Numbered from the stretch's first letter, positions 17,301 to 28,358 are shown. The stretch: DNA of 64,000 nt from Geodermatophilus saharensis (GCF_900188205.1 NZ_FZOH01000007.1:180709-244708), one strand, 5' to 3'. Numbers and translations: made by a program. The notes: generated by a model not told the origin, from the letters alone.

Positions 17301-18605
17301 ATGAACGGCACCCCGTACCCGACTCCCCAGCCGCAGCAGCCGGCGCAGCCGCAGCAGCCGGCCGGTGCGACCCCGGGGTGGAACCCGCCGCCGTCCGGCG
17401 GCTCCTGGCACCCGGCGGCGTCCACCGGCACCGCCACGCTGCCACCGCCCGTCGCGCCCCCCGTCGGGCCGCCCGTCGCACCGCACGCCCCGGAGGCGCG
17501 CCGCGCCGGCCGGCTGCGCATCGGCGTCGCGGGCCTGCTGGCCGGCGCGCTCATCGGGGGCGGCACCGGGGCCGGCGTGGTCGCCCTGACCGACGACGGC
17601 GGGAGCGGCGGCAGCGGCGCCGCCCCGGCCCAGTCGGTCGTGATCCAGGACCCGGAGAACGCCACCGCCGTCACCGCGGCCGCGGCCAAGGCCGCGCCGA
17701 GCGTGGTGACCGTCTACGTGACCAGCGGCTCGGGCTCGGGCAGCGGCTCGGGCGTCGTGCTCACCGAGGACGGCTACGTGCTGACCAACGACCACGTGGT
17801 CAGCCTCGACGGCAGCACCACCAGCGCGGCCGTGCAGGTGCGCACCGCCGACGGCACGCTGCACGACGCGACCGTCGTGGGCACCGACCCGACCTCCGAC
17901 CTGGCCGTGCTCCGGCTCGACGGCGCCAGCGGGCTGACCCCGGCCACCTTCGCCGACTCCGACGACGTCCAGGTCGGTGACCTGGCCGTGGCCATCGGCG
18001 CGCCGCTGGGCCTGTCCGACACCGTCACCGACGGGATCATCAGCGCCACCGACCGCGCGGTGGCCACCGGCTCCACCCAGGACGACGCCACCGTGCTCGA
18101 CGCCCTGCAGACCGACGCCGCGATCAACCCCGGCAACTCCGGCGGCGCGCTGGTCAACGCCTCGGGCGAGGTCGTGGGCATCAACACCGCCATCGCCTCG
18201 GTCGCCTCGGGCGCGCCCGGCTCGTCGGGGCAGAGCGGCAACATCGGCGTCGGCTTCGCCATCCCGAGCAACGTGGCGCAGCGCATCGCCCAGGAGATCA
18301 TCGACACCGGCACGGCCACCCACGCCGTCCTCGGGGTCCGCGCGCAGACCGCCACCGACGGCGCCAACAGCGAGGTCGGCACCGGCGCGCAGCTGGCGCA
18401 GGTCGAGCCGGGCAGCCCCGCCGCGGACGCCGGGCTGCAGGCCGGTGACGTGGTGACCGCCGTGGGCGACCGCGCCGTCACCACCTCCACCGAGCTCACC
18501 GCCGCCGTGCGCAGCTCCGCCCCCGGCGACCGGGTGACCCTCACCGTCGAGCGCGGCGGGCAGACGACGACGGTCGAGGTCACCCTCGGCGGCAGCGCCG
18601 GCTGA
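17301..18605 (+). CDS. HtrA/DegP-like membrane-anchored serine protease (S1C) with PDZ domain
   Basis: 434 residues. A Pro/Gln-rich cytoplasmic region (1-70) precedes one transmembrane helix (about 72-98), a trypsin-like domain and one PDZ domain (about 345-430). The catalytic triad is visible: His in LTNDHVV, Asp in TSDLAVL, Ser in GNSGGAL. It acts in extracytoplasmic protein quality control, like PepD/HtrA of mycobacteria. AGGAGG at 17285-17290 sets the ATG start. Followed by a strong palindrome. Confidence 0.95.
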   Translation: MNGTPYPTPQPQQPAQPQQPAGATPGWNPPPSGGSWHPAASTGTATLPPPVAPPVGPPVAPHAPEARRAGRLRIGVAGLLAGALIGGGTGAGVVALTDDGGSGGSGAAPAQSVVIQDPENATAVTAAAAKAAPSVVTVYVTSGSGSGSGSGVVLTEDGYVLTNDHVVSLDGSTTSAAVQVRTADGTLHDATVVGTDPTSDLAVLRLDGASGLTPATFADSDDVQVGDLAVAIGAPLGLSDTVTDGIISATDRAVATGSTQDDATVLDALQTDAAINPGNSGGALVNASGEVVGINTAIASVASGAPGSSGQSGNIGVGFAIPSNVAQRIAQEIIDTGTATHAVLGVRAQTATDGANSEVGTGAQLAQVEPGSPAADAGLQAGDVVTAVGDRAVTTSTELTAAVRSSAPGDRVTLTVERGGQTTTVEVTLGGSAG

Positions 18606-18620
18606 CCCGACGGCCACCTC

Positions 18621-18660
18621 CGACACCCTCCCGGGCCGCCCTAGGCTCGGGAGGGTGTCG
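18621..18660. terminator. 13-bp perfect palindrome between htrA-like and DUF445 genes; carries a candidate -10 and overlaps the next start codon
   Basis: Arms CGACACCCTCCCG (18621-18633) and CGGGAGGGTGTCG (18648-18660) enclose a 14-base loop. The loop ends with TAGGCT (18642-18647), a plausible -10 for the DUF445 gene, whose GTG (18655-18657) lies in the right arm. It can act as terminator for the protease gene, as operator for the next gene, or both. Confidence 0.6.
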
Positions 18661-19944
18661 TCGTCCTGGAGACCCCCGGTGAGCGTCCCGCTGACCTCCT
18701 CGCTCGACGACCCCGCCCGCGCCGAGGGGCTGCGCCGCATGAAGCGGCTGGCCACCGGGTTGTTCGGGCTGGCCGCGGCGGTGTTCCTGGCCTGCGTGCT
18801 GATCGGTGAGGACGCCGGCGCGTGGGTGGGGTACGTGCGGGCCACCGCCGAGGCCTCGATGGTCGGGGCGCTGGCCGACTGGTTCGCCGTCACCGCGCTG
18901 TTCCGGCACCCGCTGCGGATCCCGATCCCGCACACCGCGATCATCCCGCGCAAGAAGGACCAGATCGGCGCGAGCCTGGGCACCTTCGTGCAGGAGAACT
19001 TCCTGACCCGCGCCGTCGTCGAGGACAAGCTCGCCACCGTCGACGTCCCCCGCCGGCTCGGCGACTTCCTCGTCGCACCCGGCCGCGCGCAGCGGCTGGC
19101 CGGCGACGCCGCCGTCGCGCTCACCGGGGTGACCGACCTGCTCCGCGACGACGACGTGCAGCACGCCGTCGCCGGGCTGGTCGACCGCAAGCTGCACGAG
19201 ACGCCGGCCGCGCCGGTGCTCGCCCGGGTGCTGGAGCTCGTGGTCGACGGCGACCGGCACCAGGAGGTGCTCTCCGCGGCGCTGCGGTACCTGGCCCGCT
19301 TCCTCGAGGAGAACCGGATCGTCTTCCGCGCCCAGCTCGGCGACGCGTCGCCGGCGTGGGTGCCCGACTGGGTCGACGACCGGGTGTTCGACCGTGTCTT
19401 CGCCGCGCTGCAGGGCTTCCTGCACGAGGTGGGCGCCGAGCGCGACCACGAGCTGCGGCGGGTCTACGACGCCCGGCTGCGCGCCTACGTGCACGCGCTG
19501 CGCACCGACCCCGACACCGCGGCGAGTGTCGAGGCGTTCAAGAAGCAGCTGCTCGAGCACCCGGCGGTGCGCACCTGGTCGTCGTCGCTGTGGACCAACG
19601 CCAAGACGGCCTTCCTCGCCGCGGCCGCCGACCCCGACTCGGAGCTGCGCGCCCGCGTGGCCGGGCTGATCGTCGACGCCGCGAGGCTGCTGCAGACCGA
19701 TCCGCGGGTGCGCGAGCGGGTGCAGCGGCAGTCGGTGCGGGTGGCCGGCTACCTCGTCGAGCGGTTCGCCGGCGACCTCGCCGACGTCGTCGGCACCACC
19801 GTGGCGCGGTGGGACACCGAGGAGACCAGCCGGCGCATCGAGCTGCAGGTGGGCCGTGACCTGCAGTTCATCCGGATCAACGGCACCGTCGTCGGCGGGC
19901 TGGCCGGGCTGGTCATCTACAGCGTCGCCCAGCTGCTCGGGTGA
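18655..19944 (+). CDS. DUF445 domain membrane protein
   Basis: 429 residues. The family signature ASMVGALADWFAVTALFRHPL and IPHTAIIP lies near the N-terminus after one transmembrane helix. A second helix is at the extreme C-terminus (GGLAGLVIYSVAQLLG). The long helical middle is soluble. Function unknown; related to YheB/YtrH-like proteins. The start is the GTG at 18655, probably leaderless (TAGGCT seven bases upstream). Convergent with rlmB. Confidence 0.9.
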   Translation: MSSSWRPPVSVPLTSSLDDPARAEGLRRMKRLATGLFGLAAAVFLACVLIGEDAGAWVGYVRATAEASMVGALADWFAVTALFRHPLRIPIPHTAIIPRKKDQIGASLGTFVQENFLTRAVVEDKLATVDVPRRLGDFLVAPGRAQRLAGDAAVALTGVTDLLRDDDVQHAVAGLVDRKLHETPAAPVLARVLELVVDGDRHQEVLSAALRYLARFLEENRIVFRAQLGDASPAWVPDWVDDRVFDRVFAALQGFLHEVGAERDHELRRVYDARLRAYVHALRTDPDTAASVEAFKKQLLEHPAVRTWSSSLWTNAKTAFLAAAADPDSELRARVAGLIVDAARLLQTDPRVRERVQRQSVRVAGYLVERFAGDLADVVGTTVARWDTEETSRRIELQVGRDLQFIRINGTVVGGLAGLVIYSVAQLLG

Positions 19945-19965
19945 GCCACCGCCCGCGCCCCGTCC

Positions 19966-19991
19966 CCGTCGAGGTCGCGCGATCTCGACGG
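19966..19991. terminator. Bidirectional terminator hairpin between DUF445 and rlmB
   Basis: CCGTCGAG/CTCGACGG arms extended by three inner pairs, loop GCGC, in the 58-base gap between convergent genes. Confidence 0.65.
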
Positions 19992-20002
19992 CGTGCGGAG
20001 GG

Positions 20003-20959
20003 TCAGCCGCGGGCCTGCGCCGCCGCGTAGAGGGCGATGCCGGCGGCGACGCTGACGTTGAGCGACTCGGTGTCGCGGGCGATGGGGATGCGCACGACGA
20101 CGTCGCACCGCTCGCGCACCAGCCGCGACAGGCCGGTGCCCTCGGCGCCGACGACGAGCGCGACGGGGTCGGCGAACCCGTCGTACTCGTGCAGCTCCAT
20201 GTCCCCGTCGCCGGCCAGGCCCACCGTCTGCAGGCCGGCGTCCTGGTAGGACGCGAGCGCCCGGGCCAGGTTCACCGCGCGCGCCACGCGCAGCCGGGCG
20301 GCCGCACCGGCGCTGGTGCGCCAGGCCGAGGCGGTCATCCCGACCGCGCGCCGCTGCGGCACGACGACGCCGTGCGCGGCGAACGCGGCCGCCGAGCGCA
20401 CCACCGCGCCGAGGTTGCGCGGGTCGGTCACGCCGTCCATGGCGACCACCAGCGGCGGGCGGCCGGAGTCGCGGGCGAGGTCGAGCAGGTCGTCGGGGTG
20501 GGCGTAGTCGTAGGGCGGGACCTGCAGGCCGATCCCCTGGTGCAGCGCGCCGCCCGACATCCGGTCGAACTCGGCCTTGCCGACCTCCAGCAGCGGCAGC
20601 CCGCGGTCGCCGGCCAGCTGCACGGCCTCGGCGACCCGCTCGTCGGTGCGGGTCGCGTCGCCGGTGACCACGTAGAGGGCGCTGGCCGGGATCTCCGCCC
20701 GCAGCGCCTCGACGACCGGGTTGCGCCCCAGCAGCAGCTCGGGCGCCTCCTCGGCACGCTGCCGGCTGCGGTCGCGCTCGGCCCGCCGCCGGGCGTCGGC
20801 CTGCGCGCGGCGCTGCGCCGGGTGGCCCTTGCGCATCTCGGCCGGCGGGGTGGCACCGCGGCCGGCCAGGGACCGGCGGTTCTTGCCGCCGGTGCCGGCC
20901 GTGGCGGTCTTCTTGCCGGCACCGCTCGTGCGGCCGCGGCGCTGGCTGTTGCCGGCCAT
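20003..20959 (-). CDS. rlmB: 23S rRNA (guanosine-2'-O-)-methyltransferase RlmB (SpoU/TrmH family)
   Basis: 318 residues. A basic N-terminal tail (1-70) precedes the substrate-binding domain ([13 protein letters not shown], about 78) and a SPOUT methyltransferase domain. Motifs are [28 protein letters not shown] and [21 protein letters not shown]. It would methylate G2251 in helix 92 of 23S rRNA. The ATG overlaps the cysS stop by one base. Confidence 0.95.
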   Translation of the reverse strand: MAGNSQRRGRTSGAGKKTATAGTGGKNRRSLAGRGATPPAEMRKGHPAQRRAQADARRRAERDRSRQRAEEAPELLLGRNPVVEALRAEIPASALYVVTGDATRTDERVAEAVQLAGDRGLPLLEVGKAEFDRMSGGALHQGIGLQVPPYDYAHPDDLLDLARDSGRPPLVVAMDGVTDPRNLGAVVRSAAAFAAHGVVVPQRRAVGMTASAWRTSAGAAARLRVARAVNLARALASYQDAGLQTVGLAGDGDMELHEYDGFADPVALVVGAEGTGLSRLVRERCDVVVRIPIARDTESLNVSVAAGIALYAAAQARG

Positions 20960-22359
20960 CAGCGGGTCAGCTCCCATCGGGGTCCCTGCGGGGTGTCCTC
21001 GACCTGTACGCCCAGGGTGGCGAGCTGGTCGCGCACGGCGTCGGCCGCGGCGTAGTCCTTGCGGGCGCGGGCGGCCTGCCGCTGCTCGAGCGCCAGCCGC
21101 ACCAGCCCGTCGGTGACCTCGGCGAGCCGGCCGTCGCCACCGCCGGCCCAGCGCGGGTCGAGCGGGTCCAGGCCCAGGACGCGCAGCATGGCGCGGACCC
21201 GGCCCAGGGCCGCGGCGGCCGCGGCGTCGTCCCCCTCGGCGAGGGCGGTGTTGCCCTGCCGGACGGTCTCGTGCACGACGGCGACGGCGGCCGGGGTGCC
21301 CAGGTCGTCGTCCATGGCCGCCCGGAACTCCCCGGGCAACTCGGCCGGCTGCTCGGCGCCCACCCGCTCGGCGGCCCGCTGCACGAACGACTCGATCCGC
21401 CGGAAGGCCGACCCGGCCTCCTCCAGCGCCGCGTCGGTGAACTCGATCGTCGAGCGGTAGTGCGGGGTGACCAGGTAGTAGCGCAGCTCCACCGGGCGCA
21501 CCCGGCGGACGACCTCGTCGACCAGCGCGGTGTTGCCCAGCGACTTGCTCATCTTCTCGCCGCCGAGGGTGACCCAGCCGTTGTGGACCCAGTACCGGGC
21601 GAAGCCGTGCCCGGCGGCGTGCGACTGGGCCTGCTCGTTCTCGTGGTGCGGGAAGCGCAGGTCCAGCCCGCCGCCGTGGACGTCGAAGTCCGGCCCGAGG
21701 TAGCGCTCGGCCATCGCGGAGCACTCCAGGTGCCAGCCGGGCCGCCCGCGGCCCCACGGCGTGGCCCAGCCGGCGGTGTCGGGCTCGCCGGGCTTGTGCG
21801 CCTTCCACAGCGCGAAGTCGCGCGGGTCGCGCTTCTTCTCGTCGGTGTCGGTGTCGGCCGCGGGCTCCAGGTCCTCCATCTTCTGCCGGGTCAGCGCGCC
21901 GTACCCGGGGAAGGAGCGCACGTCGAAGTAGACGTCGCCATCGACGGCGTAGGCGTGCCCGCGCTCGACGAGCCGGGCGATGAACTCGACCATGTCGGGC
22001 ACGTGCCCGGTGGCCCGCGGCTCGTAGGTGGGCGGCCGCACGCCCAGCGCCTCGTAGGCGCGGGTGCTGGCCAGCTCGTTCTCGTAGGCCCACGCCCACC
22101 ACGGCACGCCGTGCTCGGCGGCCTTGGCGAGGATCTTGTCGTCGATGTCGGTGATGTTGCGGACCAGCGTGACCTCGGTGCCGTGGCCCTGCTCGAGCCA
22201 GTTGCGCAGCAGGTCGAAGACCAGCCCGGCGCGCACGTGCCCGAGGTGCGGCGGCCCCTGGACGGTGAGCCCGCAGACGTACATGGAGGCCTCCCCGGCC
22301 CGCAGCGGCGTGAAGTCGCGGACCGCCCGGGCGGCCGAGTCGTAGAGGCGGAGGCTCAC
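20959..22359 (-). CDS. cysS: Cysteinyl-tRNA synthetase
   Basis: 466 residues, class I. The signature HLGH (about residue 35) and KMSKS (in [11 protein letters not shown]) are present. Zinc ligands are visible: Cys in YVCGLTV, then CSAMAE and HHENE. It charges tRNA-Cys. The GTG (22357-22359) overlaps the ispF TGA by four bases. An MshC paralogue is excluded by length and the normal C-terminal domain. Confidence 0.97.
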   Translation of the reverse strand: MSLRLYDSAARAVRDFTPLRAGEASMYVCGLTVQGPPHLGHVRAGLVFDLLRNWLEQGHGTEVTLVRNITDIDDKILAKAAEHGVPWWAWAYENELASTRAYEALGVRPPTYEPRATGHVPDMVEFIARLVERGHAYAVDGDVYFDVRSFPGYGALTRQKMEDLEPAADTDTDEKKRDPRDFALWKAHKPGEPDTAGWATPWGRGRPGWHLECSAMAERYLGPDFDVHGGGLDLRFPHHENEQAQSHAAGHGFARYWVHNGWVTLGGEKMSKSLGNTALVDEVVRRVRPVELRYYLVTPHYRSTIEFTDAALEEAGSAFRRIESFVQRAAERVGAEQPAELPGEFRAAMDDDLGTPAAVAVVHETVRQGNTALAEGDDAAAAAALGRVRAMLRVLGLDPLDPRWAGGGDGRLAEVTDGLVRLALEQRQAARARKDYAAADAVRDQLATLGVQVEDTPQGPRWELTR

Positions 22360-22853
22360 CGCGGGGAGTCTACGGACCCCGCCCGGACCACCAGCGCCGT
22401 CGCGACCGCCGCCCGGCCCTCCCCCCGGCCGACCAGACCGAGCCCGTCGGTGGTGGTCGCCGTGACGCTCACCGGGGCCCCGAGGGCCGCCGACAGCGCC
22501 GCCTCCGCCTCCGCCCGGCGCGGGCCGAGCTTCGGCGTGGGCGCCACCAGCTGAACGACGGCGTTGCCCACCCGCCAGCCGGCGGCGGCCAGCGTGTCCC
22601 GGGCGTGCTGGAGGACGGCGACGCCGCGGGCACCCGCCCAGCGCGGGTCGTCGGTGCCCAGCAGCCCGCCGATGTCGCCCAGGCCGGCCCCCGACAGCAC
22701 CGCGTCGGTGAGCGCGTGGGCGACGACGTCGCCGTCGGAGTGCCCCGCGCAGCCGTCGGCGCCGGGCCAGGACAGCCCGGCCAGCCAGCACTCCCGGCCG
22801 GCCTCGACCGGGTGCACGTCGAGGCCGAGCCCGACCCGCGGCAGCTCGGTCAC
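22356..22853 (-). CDS. ispF: 2-C-methyl-D-erythritol 2,4-cyclodiphosphate synthase
   Basis: 165 residues. The metal-binding DVHP (about residue 12) and [14 protein letters not shown] are both present, with GDIG and the late TTTDGLG motif. MEP isoprenoid pathway, the step after IspE. GTG start overlapping the ispD stop by four bases. Confidence 0.97.
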   Translation of the reverse strand: MTELPRVGLGLDVHPVEAGRECWLAGLSWPGADGCAGHSDGDVVAHALTDAVLSGAGLGDIGGLLGTDDPRWAGARGVAVLQHARDTLAAAGWRVGNAVVQLVAPTPKLGPRRAEAEAALSAALGAPVSVTATTTDGLGLVGRGEGRAAVATALVVRAGSVDSPR

Positions 22854-23512
22854 CGGCCCACCTGCAGCCCGGCCAGGTGCAGGTCGTGCGGCACGGTGAC
22901 CTTGGCGGCGCGCTCGTCGCCCTCGACCGTGCCGACGGCGACCCCGGCGGCGCGCACCACCGCGGCGTCGTCGGTCAGCTCGACCCCGTCCTCGAGCGCG
23001 GCGTAGGCGGCCACGAGCACCGCCCGGTCGAAGCCCTGCGGGGTCTGCACCCGCCGCAGCGAGGCACGGGGGACGGCGGCGGTGACGGTGCCTGCCTCGT
23101 CGACGACGACGGTGGTGTCGACGACCGGCAGCACCGGGACGACGGCCGGGGCGCCGGTGGCCAGGGCGGCCAGCACCCGGGCGACGACCTCGGGCGGGGT
23201 GAGCGGGCGGGCGGCGTCGTGCACGAGGACGGCGTCGGCGGCCGGACCGGCGGCGGCCAGGCCGGCGCGCACCGAGGCGGTGCGGGTGGCCCCGCCGTCG
23301 ACGAGCTGCACGGTGCCGGGCAGCGCGGCGGCGAAGGCGGCCCGGTCGGCGGCCGGTACCGCGACGACGACCTCGGCGACCCCGCCGGCGAGCAGGCTCT
23401 CCACCGCCCACACGACCAGCGGCCGGCCGGCGAGCGGGACGAGCGCCTTGGGCAGGTCGGCCCCCAGACGCGAACCACTCCCGGCCGCTGCGACGATGCC
23501 GACAGCGGACAC
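22850..23512 (-). CDS. ispD: 2-C-methyl-D-erythritol 4-phosphate cytidylyltransferase
   Basis: 220 residues. The nucleotide-binding [17 protein letters not shown] opens the protein, and VHDAARPL and QTPQGF are conserved. MEP pathway step that forms CDP-methylerythritol. The GTG at 23510-23512 fits the first conserved strand. 38 bases separate it from carD. Confidence 0.96.
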   Translation of the reverse strand: MSAVGIVAAAGSGSRLGADLPKALVPLAGRPLVVWAVESLLAGGVAEVVVAVPAADRAAFAAALPGTVQLVDGGATRTASVRAGLAAAGPAADAVLVHDAARPLTPPEVVARVLAALATGAPAVVPVLPVVDTTVVVDEAGTVTAAVPRASLRRVQTPQGFDRAVLVAAYAALEDGVELTDDAAVVRAAGVAVGTVEGDERAAKVTVPHDLHLAGLQVGR

Positions 23513-23550
23513 GGGAGTGGCCGGGTGGTGCGGGGGCGCGGAGGCGGAGC

Positions 23551-24033
23551 TCAGCTGGCGAGGACCTCGTCGAGCAGGATCTCGGCCTTGTCCTCGTTGG
23601 TGCCCTCGGCGAGCGCGAGCTCGCTCACCAGGATCTGACGGGCCTTGGACAGCATCCGCTTCTCGCCGGCGGAGAGGCCGCGGTCCTTGTCGCGGCGCCA
23701 CAGGTCGCGGACGACCTCGGCCACCTTGTTGACGTCGCCGGAGGCCAGCTTCTCGAGGTTGGCCTTGTAGCGGCGCGACCAGTTGGTCGGCTCCTCGGTG
23801 TGCGGGGCCCGCAGGACCTCGAACACGCGGTTGAGCCCGTCCTGACCGACGACGTCGCGGACGCCGACGATCTCTGCGTTGTCGGCCGGCACGCGCACGG
23901 TCAGGTCGCCCTGGGCGACCTTCAGCACGAGGTAGGCCTTCTCTTCGCCCTTGATGACCCGCGTCTCGATCGCCTCGATCAGAGCGGCACCGTGGTGCGG
24001 GTAGACGACGGTCTCGCCGACAGTGAAGCCCAT
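23551..24033 (-). CDS. carD: CarD-family transcriptional regulator
   Basis: 160 residues. The N-terminal RNA-polymerase-interacting Tudor-like domain ([17 protein letters not shown]) is followed by a helical DNA-binding domain with the tryptophan of [17 protein letters not shown]. In mycobacteria CarD binds RNA polymerase beta and stabilises open complexes at rRNA and housekeeping promoters. First gene of the carD-ispD-ispF-cysS-rlmB run. Confidence 0.97.
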   Translation of the reverse strand: MGFTVGETVVYPHHGAALIEAIETRVIKGEEKAYLVLKVAQGDLTVRVPADNAEIVGVRDVVGQDGLNRVFEVLRAPHTEEPTNWSRRYKANLEKLASGDVNKVAEVVRDLWRRDKDRGLSAGEKRMLSKARQILVSELALAEGTNEDKAEILLDEVLAS

Positions 24034-24060
24034 GTGTGTGTGACCCCTTTCGCTGTACCC

Positions 24061-24066
24061 AGGTTA
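24061..24066 (-). promoter_or_regulatory. Candidate -10 (TAACCT) of the carD promoter
   Basis: TAACCT on the minus strand lies 28 bases before the carD ATG, in the only AT-richer patch of the carD/ubiA-like divergent gap. No clear -35. Confidence 0.35.
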
Positions 24067-24125
24067 GCACGGCAGACTGACGCCCGGAATGGCGCGGCGG
24101 CGGATATGCGCAGGTCAGAGGCCTG

Positions 24126-25010
24126 GTGAAGTCCGGGGAAGGGGTTGACAGAGGCGTGGTCGGTGTGCGTGCGCGGCCCGCCCGGGCGGCCTCGGCTCGG
24201 GCCCTCGTGCGCGCCACGCACGCACCTCCGGCGGCCGCGGTCACCGTCGTCGCGACCCTGCTGGCGGTGGCCGCGCAGGTGCCGCCGGCACGGGTGCTGC
24301 TCGTGGGGCTGGCCGTCCTCGCAGGTCAGGCGTCCATCGGCTGGAGCAACGACTGGCTCGACGCCGACCGCGACCGCGCCGTCGCCCGCGCCGACAAGCC
24401 CGTCGTGCAGGGCGCGGTCGACCCCGCCGTGCTGCGTGCCGCGGCGCTCGCGGCGGCCGCGGTCGCCGTCGTCCTGTCCCTCGTGCTCGGCCGGGTGCCC
24501 GGCCTGCTGCTGCTGGTGCTGGTCGCGAGCGGCTGGGCCTACAACGCGGGTCTGAAGCGGACGGTGCTGTCGGGACTGCCCTACGTCACCGGCTTCGGCG
24601 CCCTGCCGGCGGGGGTGGTGGCCGCCGCGCCCGGCGCCCCCCTGGCGCCGTGGTGGCTGCCGCTGGCGGGGGCGGCGCTGGGTGCCGCCGCGCACCTGGC
24701 CAACGTGGCGCCCGACATCGCCGACGACCTCGCCACCGGGGTGCGCGGTCTCCCGCACCGCCTGGGCGCGAACGGGTCGGCGGCGCTCGGCGCGCTGCTC
24801 CTGGGGGCCGCCACGCTGGTGCTCGTGCTGGGCCCGGACGGGCCGCCGGCGTGGTGGGGCTGGGCCGGCCTGGCGCTGGCGGTGCCCGCGGTCGCCGTCG
24901 CCGCGCTGGCCGGCCGGCCGGGTCTGCGGCGGCTGGCCTTCCCCGCGGTGCTGGTCCTGACCGTGCTCGACGTGGTGCTGCTGGTGCTCGGCGGGGCCGC
25001 GCTCACCTGA
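24126..25010 (+). CDS. UbiA-family prenyltransferase
   Basis: Up to 294 residues with eight or nine helices. The prenyl-diphosphate/Mg motif NDWLDADRDRAVAR (about residue 75) and a second aspartate motif (NVAPDIADDLATGVRGLP) are present. By context it could prenylate a quinone precursor or another aromatic; the acceptor is not inferable. Start uncertain: GTG 24126, 24156 or 24165. Confidence 0.88.
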   Translation: MKSGEGVDRGVVGVRARPARAASARALVRATHAPPAAAVTVVATLLAVAAQVPPARVLLVGLAVLAGQASIGWSNDWLDADRDRAVARADKPVVQGAVDPAVLRAAALAAAAVAVVLSLVLGRVPGLLLLVLVASGWAYNAGLKRTVLSGLPYVTGFGALPAGVVAAAPGAPLAPWWLPLAGAALGAAAHLANVAPDIADDLATGVRGLPHRLGANGSAALGALLLGAATLVLVLGPDGPPAWWGWAGLALAVPAVAVAALAGRPGLRRLAFPAVLVLTVLDVVLLVLGGAALT

Positions 25011-25023
25011 GCGCGGCCCCGCC
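24990..25023 (+). terminator. Strong hairpin spanning the stop of the UbiA-like gene
   Basis: Perfect 14-bp stem (24990-25003 with 25010-25023), loop CACCTG. It covers the TGA and sits between convergent genes, so it can serve both strands. Confidence 0.7.
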
Positions 25024-25028
25024 CGGCG

Positions 25029-25996
<968 letters not shown>

Positions 25997-26000
<4 letters not shown>

Positions 26001-26617
26001 CTCGCTCCCGTCATCGCCGGACGGACGCGCAGGGGTGCGCCCGTCCCCGCGGTCTCACCCGGGCGGGTGGTGCCGGCCGGCTCGAGCTCGGCCCGCAGCC
26101 GGCGCAGACCGCGCCGCTGCAGCGCCTTGACCGAGCCCACGGAGCGGTCCATCACCGCGGCCACCTGCTCCACGGTGAGGTCGGCGAGCACCCGCAGCAG
26201 CAGCACCGAGCGCTGGTCGGCGGGCAGCCCCGCGCACAGCCGGTGCACGGCCTCGGTGCCCAGCCGGGTCAGGACGTCGTCCTCCACGTCGCCGCCGGCG
26301 GCCTCGGGCAGCAGGCCCCCGGCGTCGTCGGTGAGCTGCGGTCGCCGGCTGCGCCGGCGCCAGTCGTCGACGAGCCGGCGGTGGGCGATGGTGAACACCC
26401 AGGAGCGCAGCGCGTCCTCGTCCCCGCGGAAGCCGCCCAGCCCGCGGAAGACGGCGAGGAAGGTCTCGCTGGCGAGGTCGTCGGGGTCCTGCGCGCCGTG
26501 CAGCCGCAGGTAGCCGGTGACCGCCGGGGACAGGTCCCGGTACAGCACCTCGAACCCCCACGCCGCGCCCGCCTGGGCCGCCGTGAGGACGTCGTCGAAC
26601 GCCGGTCCGACCGCCAT
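25997..26617 (-). CDS. ECF-type RNA polymerase sigma factor
   Basis: 206 residues. Region 2 is visible as DLASETFLAVFRGLGGF and RSWVFTIAHRRLVDDWRRR. Region 4 is visible as LPADQRSVLLLRVLADLTVEQVAAVMDRSVGSVKALQRRGL. A Pro/Gly-rich tail follows. ATG 26617 is preferred to GTG 26623 because GGGAGG lies five bases upstream of the ATG and abuts the GTG. Coupled to the downstream membrane protein. Regulon unknown. Confidence 0.93.
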
Positions 26618-26693
26618 CCGCACCTCCCTGCCGTCTCCCCGTGCGGGGGAGGCATCGGCAGGGACGCCGCGGAACTGGACCGCGGTCCCCCGA

Positions 26694-28253
26694 TCAGGGA
26701 GGGCTGGTGCCGCGGGCGGTCTCCTGCTCGACGACCAGCGGGAGGTCGCGCAGCCGGTCGAGGCCCTGCAGCGGCCGGTGCATCCGCTGGTTGCCGGCCA
26801 GCCGCTCGCGGTTGCGGTCGAGGAAGGTCCAGTAGCCGGCGGTGTAGGGGCAGGCGTCCTCGCCCAGCCGCCGGCGCGGGTCGTAGGGGCAGCGGCCGCA
26901 GTAGTCGCTCATCCGGTCGATGTAGGCGCCCCCGGCGGCGTAGGGCTTGGTGGCCAGCGCCCCGCCGTCGCCGTGCTGGCTCATGCCGACGACGTTGGCC
27001 ACCATCACCCAGTCGTAGCCGTCGACGAACGTGCGGTGGAACCAGTCGGTCGTCTCCCGCGGGTCGATGCCGCGCTGCAGCGCGTAGTTGCCCAGCACCA
27101 TCAGCCGCGGGATGTGGTGCACCCAGCCGTCGCGGCGCAGGTCGCCCAGGACGCCGGACAGGCACGCCGCGTCGACCGCGGAGTCGTCGAGCTCGGCCAT
27201 CCAGTCCGGCACCGGCTCGAGCGCCCGCAGCGCGTTGGCGTGGCGGTAGTGGCGGCCGAAGTGCCAGTAGGTGTGCCAGACGTAGTCCCGCCAGCCCATG
27301 ACCTGCCGGACGAACCCCTCGACGGAGTTCAGCGGCAGGGGGTCGCCGTCGGCGGCCCGGGCGCGGGCGGTGGCCTCGGCGGCGCGCACGACCTCCAGCG
27401 GGTCGAGCAGGCCGAGGTTCATCGCCGGCGACAGCAGCGAGTGCGCCAGCCACCGCTCCTCGGCGAGCATGGCGTCCTCGTGCGGGCCGAAGACGCCCAG
27501 CCGGGCGGTCAGGAAGTCGTGCAGCCGGGTGAGGGCCTCCTCGCGGGTGACGGGGAACCGCCGCGGGCCGTCGTCACCGACGAAGGAGACCTCGCCGTCG
27601 GCCTCCCAGCGGTCGAGGTCGGCACGCACCTGCTCGTCGATCTCGTCCTCCGCCGGCCACCACGGCTCGGGCGCCGGTGAGCGGCCGTCCCGCGGCGGGG
27701 GCTCGCGGTTCTCCGGGTCGAGGTTCCACCTCCCACCGAGCGGCTCGGCGCCGTCCATGAGGACGCCGAGGCGGCGGCGGGCGTCGCGGTAGAAGTCCTC
27801 CATGAGCAGCCGGCGGCGCCCCCTGCCCTCCGCCCACCGGGCGAACTCGTCCTGCGAGCTGACGAACCCGCGGGCGGCCAGCACCTGCAGGCCGGGACGG
27901 GCGAGCACGAAGTCGCGGCTGCTCCAGGTGGTCGGCGCGCAGACGCTCAGCGGCTCCTCGTAGCGGTCCAGCGCCTCGGCGTAGGTGCCGACCTGGTGCA
28001 GGTGCGCCTGCTCGCCCAGCTCGGCGGCGCGGTGGCGCAGCGCGGAGAGCACCAGGTGCGCCTTCTGCCGGTGGAAGCGGCGGCGGGCGAGGACGGCCCT
28101 CGACTCGACGAGCAGCACCGGCTGGTCGGGGCGGTCGAGGAAGTGCGGGCCCAGCTGGTCGGCGAACAGCCAGCGCCGCGTGGCGGGCGACCGCTCGGGG
28201 AAGTCGGCGAGCGCGGGGTCGTGCTCCTCGGCGCCGTGTCCCGGGCGCTGCAT
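26694..28253 (-). CDS. FeS-type photolyase/cryptochrome (PhrB-like)
   Basis: 519 residues. The N-terminal domain resembles the photolyase-related family (RRWLFADQLGPHF). The catalytic FAD domain contains VEGFVRQVMGWRDYVWHTYW and NALQRGID-type helices. Four cysteine-motif residues near the end (YCGRCPYDPRRRLGEDACPY) fit the [4Fe-4S] cluster of bacterial (6-4) photolyases. Likely light-dependent repair of UV lesions. ATG 28253 is preferred to GTG 28262, since GGGAGG abuts the GTG and is eight bases from the ATG. Confidence 0.93.
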   Translation of the reverse strand: MQRPGHGAEEHDPALADFPERSPATRRWLFADQLGPHFLDRPDQPVLLVESRAVLARRRFHRQKAHLVLSALRHRAAELGEQAHLHQVGTYAEALDRYEEPLSVCAPTTWSSRDFVLARPGLQVLAARGFVSSQDEFARWAEGRGRRRLLMEDFYRDARRRLGVLMDGAEPLGGRWNLDPENREPPPRDGRSPAPEPWWPAEDEIDEQVRADLDRWEADGEVSFVGDDGPRRFPVTREEALTRLHDFLTARLGVFGPHEDAMLAEERWLAHSLLSPAMNLGLLDPLEVVRAAEATARARAADGDPLPLNSVEGFVRQVMGWRDYVWHTYWHFGRHYRHANALRALEPVPDWMAELDDSAVDAACLSGVLGDLRRDGWVHHIPRLMVLGNYALQRGIDPRETTDWFHRTFVDGYDWVMVANVVGMSQHGDGGALATKPYAAGGAYIDRMSDYCGRCPYDPRRRLGEDACPYTAGYWTFLDRNRERLAGNQRMHRPLQGLDRLRDLPLVVEQETARGTSPP

Positions 28254-28290
28254 CGGCTCCACCTCCCGGCGGACATGGTGGGTGGACCGT

Positions 28291-28296
28291 TAGGCT
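28291..28296 (+). promoter_or_regulatory. Candidate -10 (TAGGCT) for the LpqE-like gene
   Basis: TAGGCT lies in the divergent gap and would give a leader of about 55 bases with GGAGG ten bases before the GTG. No firm -35. Confidence 0.4.
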
Positions 28297-28358
28297 CGGC
28301 GCGACTCGGGCCATCGACGACACGGTGGCCGGCACGTGCTCGCTGGAGGTCGACCGCT

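Noticed and set aside
24145-24150. Perfect TTGACA -35 before the UbiA-like gene
   Set aside because: No matching -10 lies 16-19 bases downstream, and the position falls inside the likely coding region.
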